Assembly: GCA_045805265.1 (NCBI GenBank)
Contig: JBJMLO010000022.1
Coordinates: 1-64,000, forward strand
Source of the DNA: JBJMLO01 sp045805265
Lineage (GTDB): Bacteria; Actinomycetota; UBA4738; JACQTL01
Direction of reading: 5' to 3'
DNA length: 64,000 nucleotides
Each line of letters begins with the position of its first letter. Position 1 is the stretch's first letter. A program made the translations under genes and the position numbers. Positions 16,849 to 24,635 of this stretch are shown here, in pieces. The notes beneath the pieces are model-generated. The model did no database searches, had not been told where the DNA came from, and saw only the letters and a list, made by a program, of their open reading frames with translations.

Positions 16849-17505
16849 CTAGGAGCCGGTCTGGGCGGCCGGCGCCTCGGCTTCGGCCGGGGCGGCCGCC
16901 GGCGGGGCTGCCGGCTCCGGTGGGCTCGGCGCGGCGCCGTTTCCGGCACCGTCCCCGGGCCCGGGAGCCGCGCGCGGCGGCTTCGGAGCCTCCTGCCTCT
17001 TGACCGGAGCGATCACCATGACCATGTTCCGGCCGTCGAGCTTCGGATAGGTGTCGACGGTCGCGAGGTCCTTCAGGTCCTCCACCAGCCGGTCCAGGAT
17101 CTTGCGTCCCAGCTCGGTGTGGGCCATCTCGCGGCCGCGGAACATGATGGTCACCTTGACCCGTGCTCCCGCCTTCAGGAACCGCACGACGTGGCCCTTC
17201 TTCGTGGCGTAGTCGTGGGGGTCGATCTTCGGGCGGAACTTGATCTCCTTGACCTCGATCCGGGACTGCTTCTTCCGGGCTTCCTTCTGCCGGATGTCGC
17301 GCTCGTACTTGTACTTGCCGTAGTCCATGATCCGGCAGACCGGCGGCTGGGCCTGGGGAGCGACCTCGACCAGGTCGAGGTCCAGGTCCCTGGCCCTGCG
17401 CAGGGCATCCTGGGTCGAGACGATCCCGATCTGATCCCCGTCCGGCCCGACCAGGCGGACCTGCGGCGACCGGATCCGATCGTTGATTCGCGGTTCAACG
17501 GAGAC
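16849..17505 (-). CDS. infC: Translation initiation factor IF-3, predicted non-canonical start codon
   Basis: IF3 binds the 30S subunit and enforces correct start-codon selection. 218 residues if it begins at 17505. The N-domain reads EPRINDRIRSPQVRLVGPDG, followed by a linker (DLDLVEVAPQAQPPVCRIMD) and the C-domain (MDYGKYKYERDIRQKEARKK onward). An unusual Ala/Pro/Glu-rich tail of ~45 residues follows the conserved end. The frame is closed by TGA at 17514-17512. Between that stop and the conserved Glu-Pro-Arg-Ile-Asn there are only TGC, GGG, GTC, TCC and GTT codons; the first ATG in frame (17328) would remove the whole N-domain. GGAGGTGA at 17519-17512 places initiation at GTC (17505), by analogy with the rare AUU-type starts of infC that permit autoregulation. 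Confidence 0.85.
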   Translation of the reverse strand, partial: VSVEPRINDRIRSPQVRLVGPDGDQIGIVSTQDALRRARDLDLDLVEVAPQAQPPVCRIMDYGKYKYERDIRQKEARKKQSRIEVKEIKFRPKIDPHDYATKKGHVVRFLKAGARVKVTIMFRGREMAHTELGRKILDRLVEDLKDLATVDTYPKLDGRNMVMVIAPVKRQEAPKPPRAAPGPGDGAGNGAAPSPPEPAAPPAAAPAEAEAPAAQTGS

Positions 17506-17511
17506 CCCGCA

Positions 17512-17519
17512 TCACCTCC
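17512..17519 (-). promoter_or_regulatory. Strong Shine-Dalgarno sequence of infC
   Basis: Minus-strand GGAGGTGA, 6 nt before the predicted GTC start codon. It contains the in-frame TGA that closes the infC reading frame, so the start must lie within the next few codons. Confidence 0.7.
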
Positions 17520-17586
17520 CTACTCGACGAAGAGGCACCGACCATGGCCGGCGCCCCTGGGTGGTCACGACGCAACATGCGCAGGA

Positions 17587-17616
17587 AGTATAGGCGCGCC
17601 CATACCGGCCTGTCGA
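17587..17616 (-). promoter_or_regulatory. Promoter of the infC-rpmI-rplT operon
   Basis: Minus-strand TCGACA (17616-17611), 18-bp spacer, TATACT (17592-17587). The -10 region and the next bases, CCTATACTTCCTGCG, are identical over 15 nt to the promoter of the riboflavin operon at 22.1 kb. Predicted leader of about 75 nt. Confidence 0.65.
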
Positions 17617-17672
17617 TGACGAATGTCACACATCGTGCGTCGCCCGGGGAGCGGGCCGAACCCGGACGCCAC

Positions 17673-17705
17673 GAGGCGCCCGGGGACGAATCCCGCGGGC
17701 GCCTC
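17673..17705 (-). terminator. Hairpin downstream of the cold-shock gene
   Basis: Perfect 10-bp inverted repeat GAGGCGCCCG / CGGGCGCCTC with a 13-nt loop, 24 nt after the csp stop. There is no clear U-tract, so termination strength is uncertain. Confidence 0.5.
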
Positions 17706-17728
17706 GGTGGGCGCTGGTCGCGCCGTCG

Positions 17729-17935
17729 CTACGAGGCGACGGGGCGGACGTTGGCGGCCTGCTTGCCCTTGGGGCCGTCCACGACGTCGAACTCGACCTC
17801 CTGGCCCTCGGCGAGGCTGCGGTAGCCGTCACCCGAGATCGCCGAGAAGTGGACGAAGACGTCGTCGCCGTCGGGGCGGGCGATGAACCCGTACCCCTTC
17901 TCGTTGCTGAACCACTTGACAGTTCCTTGTGACAC
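17729..17935 (-). CDS. Cold-shock protein (CspA family)
   Basis: 68-residue single-domain RNA/DNA chaperone. RNP1 is GYGFIARPD (14-22) and RNP2 is DVFVHFSAI (25-33); the start GTVKWFSNEKGYGFI is family-typical. The GTG start (17935) has an AAGGAGGGG ribosome-binding site. Monocistronic: own promoter at 18009-18038, about 66-nt 5' UTR of the kind used for temperature control in this family, and a hairpin after the gene. Confidence 0.96.
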   Translation of the reverse strand: MSQGTVKWFSNEKGYGFIARPDGDDVFVHFSAISGDGYRSLAEGQEVEFDVVDGPKGKQAANVRPVAS

Positions 17936-18008
17936 GTGCCCCTCCTTACACCCGGCGCGTGAGCAGGCGCACCGGCCACCGGGTTCCCCCCTTTCGGAAA
18001 CCGCGCGG

Positions 18009-18038
18009 AGCGTAGCACCGGGGTTCGGGGCGAATCAA
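18009..18038 (-). promoter_or_regulatory. Promoter of the cold-shock gene
   Basis: Minus-strand TTGATT (18038-18033), 18-bp spacer, TACGCT (18014-18009). Confidence 0.6.
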
Positions 18039-18093
18039 CGCGCAATCGGAGCAGAATGCGCAGGTCAGGGACGCCCCTGCCGGCCGGGACCCG

Positions 18094-18444
18094 CTACCAC
18101 TCGGGCTCGAGCGTGCGGCCGTAGTCGTCCTGGAGGCGGAACACGTCGTCCTCGGTCGTGTAGCCGTGCGCGATCTCGAGCACCCTGCCGCGCTTCTGGC
18201 CCTCGTTCGAGATGCGATGGGGCTCCTCCGAGGAGACCACGAACTCGTCGCCGGGCCGGGCCTCGACCTGCCGGTTGCCGATCTGGATCCGCAGGCCCTC
18301 GTCGAGCACGATCCACATCTCGTCGCGGAGCTGGTGGTAGTGCTCGGAGGTCTCCTGCCCGGGCTCGATCGTGATGATCCGCACCGAGGAGGTCTGGTTG
18401 AGGGCGTAGGTGGTGACCTTGCCCCAGGGCTTCTCGATGATCAC
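18094..18444 (-). CDS. Cupin protein, mannose-6-phosphate isomerase type II C-terminal-like
   Basis: 116 residues forming a single small cupin barrel. N-terminal EKPWGKVTTYALN resembles the PWG motif of type II phosphomannose isomerase/GDP-mannose pyrophosphorylase C-domains. Metal-binding cupin motif 1 is PGQETSEHYHQLRDEMWIV (two His and Glu) and motif 2 is PGDEFVVSSEEPHRI (final His). A stand-alone version probably isomerises or binds a sugar phosphate, but the substrate is unknown. GTG start with a GGAGG ribosome-binding site; it follows ribH by 55 nt on the same strand and could be the last gene of the rib transcript. Confidence 0.75.
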   Translation of the reverse strand: MIIEKPWGKVTTYALNQTSSVRIITIEPGQETSEHYHQLRDEMWIVLDEGLRIQIGNRQVEARPGDEFVVSSEEPHRISNEGQKRGRVLEIAHGYTTEDDVFRLQDDYGRTLEPEW

Positions 18445-18499
18445 CGGCGCGTCCTCCTTCGACCCCTCGAGCTCCTCACTCCACGGGCACGCTCATGTC

Positions 18500-18976
18500 T
18501 CACGCTTCGGGCTTCGGCAGGGCCTCGAGCAATCCTGCCATCTCCATGCCCGCCATGGCGGCGTCCCACCCCTTGTTCCCGTGCTTGCCGCCCGCGCGGT
18601 CGACGGCCTGCTCGACCGTGTCCGTGGTGAGCACGCCGAAGATCACCGGCACGCCCGTGGCGATCCCCGCTTCCCGGACCCCGGTCGCGACCTGCCCGGC
18701 CACGTGGTCGAAGTGGGGGGTGTCGCCCCGGATGACGGCCCCCAGACAGATCACCGCGTCGTAGGCGCCGGTCTCCGCGAGCCGCCGGGCCACCAGCGGG
18801 ATCTCGAACGCGCCGGGCGTCCAGGCGAGGTCCACGTCGTCGTCGCCGACGCCGTGGCGGCGCAGGCAGGCCTGGGCGCCCTCGACGAGCTCCCGCACGA
18901 CCACCTCGTTGAACCGGGCCGCGACGAGGGCGAACCGGCGCCCTCGGGCCTCGAACCCGCCCTGGAACGTCCTCAC
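18500..18976 (-). CDS. ribH: 6,7-dimethyl-8-ribityllumazine synthase
   Basis: Condenses 5-amino-6-ribitylaminouracil with dihydroxybutanone phosphate, the penultimate step of riboflavin synthesis; forms icosahedral or pentameric shells. 158 residues. Motifs: FALVAARFNEVV (substrate Phe/Trp region), WTPGAFEIPLVARRLAETG, VICLGAVIRGDTPHFDHV (catalytic His) and PVIFGVLTTDTVEQAVDRAG with KHGNKG. The GTG start overlaps the ribBA stop (GTGA), consistent with translational coupling. Under FMN riboswitch control through the operon. Confidence 0.97.
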   Translation of the reverse strand: MRTFQGGFEARGRRFALVAARFNEVVVRELVEGAQACLRRHGVGDDDVDLAWTPGAFEIPLVARRLAETGAYDAVICLGAVIRGDTPHFDHVAGQVATGVREAGIATGVPVIFGVLTTDTVEQAVDRAGGKHGNKGWDAAMAGMEMAGLLEALPKPEA

Positions 18977-20232
18977 GGCCCCACCTCCGTCCCGGTGGGC
19001 TCCTCGAGGTGCCCGAGCAGGTGTCCGAGCTTCTCCCGCTTGGCCCGGAGATAGCCGATGTTCTCCTCGGTCGGATCCGTCTCCAGCGGGATCCGCTCCG
19101 CGATCGACAGCCCGTAGCCCTCGAGCCCGGCCCGTTTGGCCGGGTTGTTGGTCAGCAGGCGCATCGACCGCACACCGAGGTCGTACAGGATCTGCGCCCC
19201 GATCCCGTAGTCGCGGGGATCCGGCGGGAACCCCAGCTCGACGTTCGCCTCCACGGTGTCGCGGCCGGACTCCTGGAGCTGGTAGGCCCGGAGCTTGTGG
19301 GTGAGCCCGATGGCCCGGCCCTCGTGTCCCCGGATGTACAGGACGACCCCTCGCCCCTCCATGCCGATCTTGGCGAGCGCGGCGTCGAGCTGCTCGCCGC
19401 AGTCGCACCGCAGCGAGCCGAACACGTCGCCGGTCAGGCACTCGGAATGCACGCGGACGAGAACCCCGTCGCCGTCGCCGACCTCGCCCAGGACCATCGC
19501 CACGTGGACCCTGCCGTCGACCGTGCTCTCGTAGGCCACGGCACGGAACTCGCCGTGCTCGGTCGGGATCCGCGCGTCGGCCACCTGCCGGATCAGCCGC
19601 TCGCGGCGCCGCCGGTACTGGATGAGGTCGGCGATCGAGATCAGCTTCAGCCCGTGTTCCCGGGCGAATTCCACCAGGGTGGGGAGCCGGGCCATGGTGC
19701 CGTCCTCGTTCACGATCTCGCACAGCACCCCGGCCGGGTACATCCCGGCCAGCAGGGCCAGGTCGACGGCGGCCTCGGTGTGGCCCGCCCGCTTCAGCAC
19801 GCCGCCCTCGTGGTACCGCAGCGGGAACACGTGCCCGGGGCGGGCCAGGTCCTGGGGCTTGGTGTCCGGGTCGACCACGGCCCGGATCGTGGTGGCCCGG
19901 TCGGCGGCGGAGATCCCGGTCGTGGTCCCGACCCGGGCGTCCACCGAGATCGTGAACGCGGTGCGCTGGGGGTCCGTCACGTCGCTCACCATGAGCGGGA
20001 TGTGCAGGGCGTCGAGGCGCTCCCCCAGGACCGGCATGCAGATCACCCCGCTCGTGTGCCGGACCATGAACGCGATCGCCTCCGGCGTGACGTTCGACGC
20101 TGCCATGATCAGGTCGCCCTCGTTCTCGCGGTCGGCGTCGTCCGCGACGATGACCAACCGGCCCAGCTTGATCTCCTCGATTGCGTCGTCGATGGAGTCG
20201 AAGACGTCGGTGTCGACTGCCTGCTTGGTCAT
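18973..20232 (-). CDS. ribBA: Bifunctional 3,4-dihydroxy-2-butanone-4-phosphate synthase / GTP cyclohydrolase II
   Basis: Supplies both precursors of lumazine. 419 residues. The N-terminal RibB domain (~1-205) has VADDADRENEGDLIMAAS (metal-binding acidic loop), FMVRHTSGVIC, RPGHVFPLRYHEGGVLKRAG and GHTEAAVDLA. The C-terminal RibA domain (~210-400) has the zinc site HSECLTGDVFGSLRCDCGEQ (three Cys), YIRGHEGRAIGL and LTNNPAKRAGLEGYGL. Both domains appear complete. The ATG overlaps the ribE stop (ATGA) and the stop overlaps the ribH start. Confidence 0.97.
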   Translation of the reverse strand: MTKQAVDTDVFDSIDDAIEEIKLGRLVIVADDADRENEGDLIMAASNVTPEAIAFMVRHTSGVICMPVLGERLDALHIPLMVSDVTDPQRTAFTISVDARVGTTTGISAADRATTIRAVVDPDTKPQDLARPGHVFPLRYHEGGVLKRAGHTEAAVDLALLAGMYPAGVLCEIVNEDGTMARLPTLVEFAREHGLKLISIADLIQYRRRRERLIRQVADARIPTEHGEFRAVAYESTVDGRVHVAMVLGEVGDGDGVLVRVHSECLTGDVFGSLRCDCGEQLDAALAKIGMEGRGVVLYIRGHEGRAIGLTHKLRAYQLQESGRDTVEANVELGFPPDPRDYGIGAQILYDLGVRSMRLLTNNPAKRAGLEGYGLSIAERIPLETDPTEENIGYLRAKREKLGHLLGHLEEPTGTEVGP

Positions 20233-20828
20233 CGCTCACGCTCCTGATCCACAGGCTGCCCCAGCAGCCGCTCGACATACTTCGCCAGCACGTCCACCTC
20301 CAGGTTCACCGGATCGCCGGCCCCGGCGGTCCCCAGCGTCGTCACGGCCAGTGTGTGCGGGATGAGGGCCACGGAGAAGGTGGATCCCTCCACCGCGGCC
20401 ACCGTGAGGCTCACCCCGTCCACCGTCACCGACCCCTTCTCCACGAGGTACCGGCCCAGCTCCTCCGGTGCCTCGAGCGTGATCGTCGAGCCGCCCTCCT
20501 GGGCGATCACCGAGACCACCGTTGCCACCCCGTCCACGTGTCCCTGCACCAGATGGCCGCCCAGCCGGGCCATCAGGGTCACCGGCCGCTCCAGGTTCAC
20601 GGGGTCGCCCGGCTCCAGGCGGCGGAGGGCCGTGCGGTCGAGGGTCTCCTGGCTGAGGTCGAACGCCAGCGAATCCTGGTCGCCCCCGACCACCGTGAGG
20701 CACACGCCGTTCACGGCGACGGAGGCGCCGACGGGCGAGTCCTGGGCGGCCGTGCGGCACCGCACGCGCAGCCGCGGGCCCTCCAGCCCCTCGACGCGGC
20801 CCAGCTCCTCAACGATCCCGGTGAACAT
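20229..20828 (-). CDS. ribE: Riboflavin synthase, alpha chain
   Basis: Dismutates two lumazines to riboflavin. 199 residues made of two homologous lumazine-binding barrels: MFTGIVEELGRV with AVNGVCLTVV (1-95) and HLVQGHVDGVATVV with VDGVSLTVAAV (96-190). The first residues MFTGIVEE are family-invariant and fix the start. Overlaps ribD by 20 bp upstream and ribBA by 4 nt downstream. Confidence 0.97.
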   Translation of the reverse strand: MFTGIVEELGRVEGLEGPRLRVRCRTAAQDSPVGASVAVNGVCLTVVGGDQDSLAFDLSQETLDRTALRRLEPGDPVNLERPVTLMARLGGHLVQGHVDGVATVVSVIAQEGGSTITLEAPEELGRYLVEKGSVTVDGVSLTVAAVEGSTFSVALIPHTLAVTTLGTAGAGDPVNLEVDVLAKYVERLLGQPVDQERER

Positions 20829-21909
20829 CCGCCTCCACCTTCAGGTCCTCGCCCGCCCGTTCCACGGACACGATCTCCAGCCGCACCGCAGCACCCACCG
20901 GGGCGAGCCCCTCCCCGCCCAGGATCCCGGGCGCGCCGGAGCCGCCCAGCAGCTTCGGCGCAAGGAACACGACCACCCGGTCGACCAGGCCGTCGCGGAC
21001 GGCGCTCCAGGCGAGCGTGGGGCCGCCCTCCAGGAGCAATGACGCGACGTCCCGCTTGCCCAGGTCCGCCCACAGGTCCCCCAGGGCGACGCCCCCGGCG
21101 GCGTCGGCCGGAAAGGCCACCACCTCGGCACCGGCGGCCCGCCAGGAGTCGACGGCGCTCACGTCGGCGGCATCGGTCGTCGCCACCAGGGTGGGCGCCC
21201 CGGCGCCGAACAGCCTCCCCGTCGCGTTCACCCGGCCGGCGGCGTCGACCAGCACGCGCAGGACTGGCCGCCCCCGGTAGCCCGGGTCGCGGACGGTCAG
21301 CGCCGGGTCGTCGGCCAGGGCCGTTCCCGCGCCGACCACGATCGCGTCGGCCGCGCCGCGCATCCGGTGGACCTCGGCCCGCGCCGCCTCGCCGGTGACC
21401 CACCGGGAGGACCCGTCGCGGGCGGCGACCTTCCCGTCGAGGGTCGCGGCGACCTTCAGCGTGGCGAACGGGAGCTGGGTGGTCACGTGGCGGACGAACG
21501 CGGCGTTCTGGCGCTCCGCCTCCCGCGCCAGCACGCCGGACCGGACCCGGACGCCCGCTCGCTCGAGCGCGGCGAACCCGCGTCCGTCGACGATCGGGTT
21601 CGGGTCGCGGATGGCGGCGACGACCTCCGCGACGCCGGCGCGGGCGATCGCCTGGGTGCAGGGCGGGGTGTGCCCGAAGTGGTCGCAGGGCTCGAGGGTG
21701 ACGTACAGGGTCGCGCCGCGGGCCGCGTCGCCGGCCGCCGCCAGCGCGCTCGCCTCGGCGTGGGGGGTTCCTCGGCCCTCGTGCCACCCCTCCCCCACGA
21801 CATGGCCGTCGTTCACCACGACCGCGCCGACCAGGGGGTTGGGGGACACGATGCCCCGCCCGCGCTCCGCGAGGGCCAGGGCTCGCCGCATCATCGTCTC
21901 GTCGTCCAT
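20809..21909 (-). CDS. ribD: Bifunctional riboflavin deaminase/reductase
   Basis: Second and third steps from GTP: deamination then side-chain reduction. 366 residues. The N-terminal deaminase has PNPLVGAVVV, the zinc His in GTPHAEASAL (HAE) and the Cys pair region LEPCDHFGHTPPCTQAI. The C-terminal reductase (~150-366) has LKVAATLDGKVAARDGSSRW, GAGTALADDPALTVRD and LLLEGGPTL. Start ATG 21909: the frame extends upstream into the riboswitch, so that extension is rejected. AGGAGG just upstream is complementary to an anti-SD at 21943-21949, implying translational control by the FMN riboswitch. Confidence 0.96.
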   Translation of the reverse strand: MDDETMMRRALALAERGRGIVSPNPLVGAVVVNDGHVVGEGWHEGRGTPHAEASALAAAGDAARGATLYVTLEPCDHFGHTPPCTQAIARAGVAEVVAAIRDPNPIVDGRGFAALERAGVRVRSGVLAREAERQNAAFVRHVTTQLPFATLKVAATLDGKVAARDGSSRWVTGEAARAEVHRMRGAADAIVVGAGTALADDPALTVRDPGYRGRPVLRVLVDAAGRVNATGRLFGAGAPTLVATTDAADVSAVDSWRAAGAEVVAFPADAAGGVALGDLWADLGKRDVASLLLEGGPTLAWSAVRDGLVDRVVVFLAPKLLGGSGAPGILGGEGLAPVGAAVRLEIVSVERAGEDLKVEADVHRDR

Positions 21910-21910
21910 C

Positions 21911-21949
21911 GCCTCCTGCTCCGGGGGCGTGGACCACGACCGAGGAGGC
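21911..21949 (-). promoter_or_regulatory. Anti-SD/SD hairpin of the rib riboswitch expression platform
   Basis: On the minus strand GCCTCCT (21949-21943) is perfectly complementary to AGGAGGC (21917-21911), the ribosome-binding site of ribD. It lies 3' of the FMN aptamer, as expected for a translation-blocking platform. Confidence 0.6.
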
Positions 21950-21980
21950 CGGCGGCGAACGCGCTCGGCCGTCCCGGCCC

Positions 21981-22105
21981 GTCCTCTTCCATCCCGACTT
22001 TCACGGTCGGTCCCGGAATTGCACCGGATCCACCCCCGGCCGGCTGCCGGGGGGTCGCGGACTCTCACCGCCGGTGGGGACTTGCACCCCGCCCCGAGAA
22101 CGAGC
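21981..22105 (-). ncRNA. FMN riboswitch (RFN element)
   Basis: Conserved RFN segments are readable on the minus strand in the right order: GGGGCGGGGTGCAAGTCCCC, ACCGGCGGTGAGAGTCCGCG, GATCCGGTGCAATTCCGGGA, CCGACCGTGAAAGTCGGGAT and GGAAGAGGA. FMN binding is known to shut down downstream riboflavin genes. It lies between the operon promoter (22116-22121) and ribD. Confidence 0.95.
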
Positions 22106-22115
22106 TTCCGCAGGA

Positions 22116-22121
22116 AGTATA
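22116..22121 (-). promoter_or_regulatory. -10 hexamer of the riboflavin operon
   Basis: Minus-strand TATACT within CCTATACTTCCTGCG, a 15-nt string identical to the infC promoter. The -35 region (GAAACT, 17 bp upstream) is poor. Confidence 0.55.
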
Positions 22122-22203
22122 GGTCCGGGGGCCGGCGAAGTTTCCTGGGCGGCCAGGCCCCGGCCCATGGGCGGTGCGGCGGCAGGTGGCGGGCTGACGC
22201 GCG

Positions 22204-23133
22204 CTAGATGGAGCGGCGGTCGACCGCGAAGGACGAGCCGGGCTGGCGCTTCGCGAACTGCTTCATCTCGGTGGCCACGTCGACGGCCTCGCCGAAGTGG
22301 GTGAACTTCCGCCGCGCCGTCGACCCGACGCCAATCGAGACGGCGATCAGCCCGTACCGCTGCAGGACGCCCCGGCGATCCTCCACCTCGACGTAGCCGC
22401 GCTCGAGGTCCTCGCGGTCGTAGAAGTACGAGATCTCCCGGTCGAACCGCTGGCAGATCGTGGCCGCGGCCTGCTCGGCCTGCTCCGGCGGCAGGACCAG
22501 GACGAAGTCGTCGCCGCCGACGTGCCCGACGAAGCCGTCGGCCCGCGAGCCCTCCTGGACCACCTCCTGCAGGATCCGGGCGGCGGCCACCAGGACCCGG
22601 TCGCCGCGGGCGAACCCGTAGTGGTCGTTGTAGGCCTTGAAGTCGTCGAGGTCGCAGTACAGGACGGCGAACGGGACGTCGTCGTCGATCTTGCGCTGGA
22701 TCTCCTCCTGGATGCGGATGTTGCCAGGGAGGCCGGTGAGGGGCGACAGCGCCTTCATGTCCTTGGCGCGCCGCAGCGTGGTCTTGACGCGGGCCAGCAG
22801 CTCGATCGGATCGAACGGCTTGATGATGTAGTCGTCGGCGCCGGAGGTCAGCCCCAGCACCTTGTCGCTCGACAGGGCCTTGGCCGTGAGCATGATGATG
22901 TTCGTGTTCGCCGTGCGGGGGTTCCGGCGGAGGCGCTGGGCCACCTCGAACCCGTCGACCCGGGGCATCATGACGTCGAGCAGGATGAGGTCGGGCCGGA
23001 GCTCCTCGGCTCGCTCCAAGGCCTCCTCGCCGTCGCCGGCGACGGAGACGTTGTAGCCCACGGAACGAAGGTTCACCTCGACGAACCGGGCGATGTCCGG
23101 ATCGTCGTCCACCACCAGAATCGTCTCGGCCAC
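22204..23133 (-). CDS. Response regulator with GGDEF domain
   Basis: 309 residues. REC domain 1-120: acidic pocket DDD (9-11), phosphoacceptor D53 in LILLDVMMPRVDGF, Thr in IMLTAKA and Lys in YIIKPFDP. A GGDEF domain follows (~135-300) beginning SPLTGLPGN, with the substrate/metal segment AVLYCDLDDFKAYNDHYGFA and a signature that reads GGDDF instead of GGDEF/GGEEF. An extra segment with several Tyr/Asp (SYFYDREDLERGYVEVEDRR) precedes the final strands. It would make or sense c-di-GMP if active; the Glu-to-Asp change leaves this open. Start: GTG 23133 with GGAGGG 8 nt upstream. No kinase gene is adjacent. Confidence 0.88.
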   Translation of the reverse strand: MAETILVVDDDPDIARFVEVNLRSVGYNVSVAGDGEEALERAEELRPDLILLDVMMPRVDGFEVAQRLRRNPRTANTNIIMLTAKALSSDKVLGLTSGADDYIIKPFDPIELLARVKTTLRRAKDMKALSPLTGLPGNIRIQEEIQRKIDDDVPFAVLYCDLDDFKAYNDHYGFARGDRVLVAAARILQEVVQEGSRADGFVGHVGGDDFVLVLPPEQAEQAAATICQRFDREISYFYDREDLERGYVEVEDRRGVLQRYGLIAVSIGVGSTARRKFTHFGEAVDVATEMKQFAKRQPGSSFAVDRRSI

Positions 23134-23273
23134 TTCGTGTTCCCTCCGCGGGGCCATTCCATCACGGAGCCGCCGCCAATGTGCGGTCCGCGCGCTGACA
23201 TCCATGGAGTCGGCAGATTCCGGGGACGGCTTGAGCGCCGGGCGGCCGTGCGGGGTACGCCTTTCGGCCGAGG

Positions 23274-24635
23274 TCAGGCGGTCCTGCGAAAGGCCGCCAC
23301 GAACATGGCGTCCGTCCCGTGCCGGTGCGGCCACAGCCGGATGCGCTCGGCGGCCCCGTCCGGGCCTTCGATCGGCTCCGGCACGAGGTCCGGACGATGC
23401 CGGAGAAGGGCCCGGAAGGCAGCGTCGGTCTCCGCGCGAGGGAACGTGCAGACCGAGTACACCAGCCGGCCGCCCGGCTTCAGCAGCTCGGCGGCCGAGG
23501 CCGCGATGGCGACCTGGAGACGGGCTAGTCGGCCGAGGTCTTCCCGGTCCGGCCGCCACAGCAGCTCGGGGCGCCGGCGGGCCGCCCCGATCCCCGAGCA
23601 CGGCGCGTCCACCAGCACCCGGTCGAACGGGCCGCGGACGGCCGGGTGCCGGGCGTCCTGGGCCACCGTCCTGACGTGCGCGCCGAGGCGCCGGGCGAGG
23701 GCCTGCACCAGCCGGGCGCGGGCCGGCGAGACGTCGGCGGCGACCACCAGGCCGTCCTCGCCCACCAGGCAGGCGGCGTGCGTGGCCTTTCCGCCGGGCG
23801 CGGCGCAGGCGTCGAGCACCCGGTCCCCCGGCTGTGGGTCGAGCGCCCGCACCACGAACGCCGAGGCCTCGTCCTGCACGGCGAACCAACCCTCGCGGAA
23901 GCCGGGAAGCCGGGTGGGCGCCGCCTCCCGGACGTGCAGCGTGTCGGGGTCGATGGCCCCGCGCCGGGGATCGTGCCCGGCGGAGCGCAATTCCTCCTGG
24001 AGGCGCTCCACGGTCATCCGGCAGGCGTTCGCCCGCACCGAGAGCGCAGCGGAGGCGGCCAGGGCCTCGGCGGCCGCGCCGGCCTCGCCCGGCAGGACGC
24101 GGTCGAGCTCGGCCACCGCCCACTCGGCTAGGCCGGTTCGGATGGCGATCGAGGCCATGTCGTCGCCTCCGGGCCACTCCGGCGGGCCGGCGGCGAGCGA
24201 GCGCAGAACGGCGTTGACGAAGCCTCGCTCGCCGGCCCGGGCCAGGCGGACGGTCTCCGAGACCGCGGCGTGGTCGGGGGTCCGGGTGAACAGGAGCTGC
24301 TCGGCCCCCAGGCGCAACAGCGCCAGGGCACGGGGGGTGACCCGGTCCAGGGGCCGGGAGACGTGCGGTGCCAGCGCCCAGTCCAGCGAACGGAGCCTCC
24401 GCAGGGTCCCGTAGGCGAGCTCGGTGGCCAGGGCCCGGTCCCGGCCCTCGAGGCGCGAGCGGTCCAGCGCCGCGGCCATGGTGAGGGTGGAGTATGCGCG
24501 ATCCTCGGTGACCCGCCGGATCACCTCCAGCGCCACCACGCGGGGGTCCGGGCGCCCGGCGGGTCCGGCGGGCGCCGGGCGTCGCTCGCGCCGCGCACCC
24601 GGGGGCGGGCGGCTCGGACCTCGAGGCCCGGTCAT
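23274..24635 (-). CDS. rsmB: 16S rRNA (cytosine-C5) methyltransferase RsmB/Sun
   Basis: 453 residues. N-terminal NusB-like RNA-binding domain (~30-165, VVALEVIRRVTEDRAYST to NAVLRSLA), then a Rossmann AdoMet methyltransferase: motif I VLDACAAPGGKATHAA, motif II VVAADVSPARARL, motif IV catalytic DAPCSGIGAARRRPELLWR and motif VI Cys in LVYSVCTFPRAE (catalytic Cys). Modifies m5C in the small-subunit rRNA (C967-type position). Start ATG overlaps the fmt stop (ATGA). Gene order fmt-rsmB is conserved in many bacteria. Confidence 0.95.
   Translation of the reverse strand: MTGPRGPSRPPPGARRERRPAPAGPAGRPDPRVVALEVIRRVTEDRAYSTLTMAAALDRSRLEGRDRALATELAYGTLRRLRSLDWALAPHVSRPLDRVTPRALALLRLGAEQLLFTRTPDHAAVSETVRLARAGERGFVNAVLRSLAAGPPEWPGGDDMASIAIRTGLAEWAVAELDRVLPGEAGAAAEALAASAALSVRANACRMTVERLQEELRSAGHDPRRGAIDPDTLHVREAAPTRLPGFREGWFAVQDEASAFVVRALDPQPGDRVLDACAAPGGKATHAACLVGEDGLVVAADVSPARARLVQALARRLGAHVRTVAQDARHPAVRGPFDRVLVDAPCSGIGAARRRPELLWRPDREDLGRLARLQVAIAASAAELLKPGGRLVYSVCTFPRAETDAAFRALLRHRPDLVPEPIEGPDGAAERIRLWPHRHGTDAMFVAAFRRTA

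Noticed and set aside
17499..17564. Short frame before infC (starting near 17545) as an attenuator peptide
   Set aside because: It overlaps the infC ribosome-binding site and start but has no ribosome-binding site of its own and no hairpin pairing visible; chance frame more likely.
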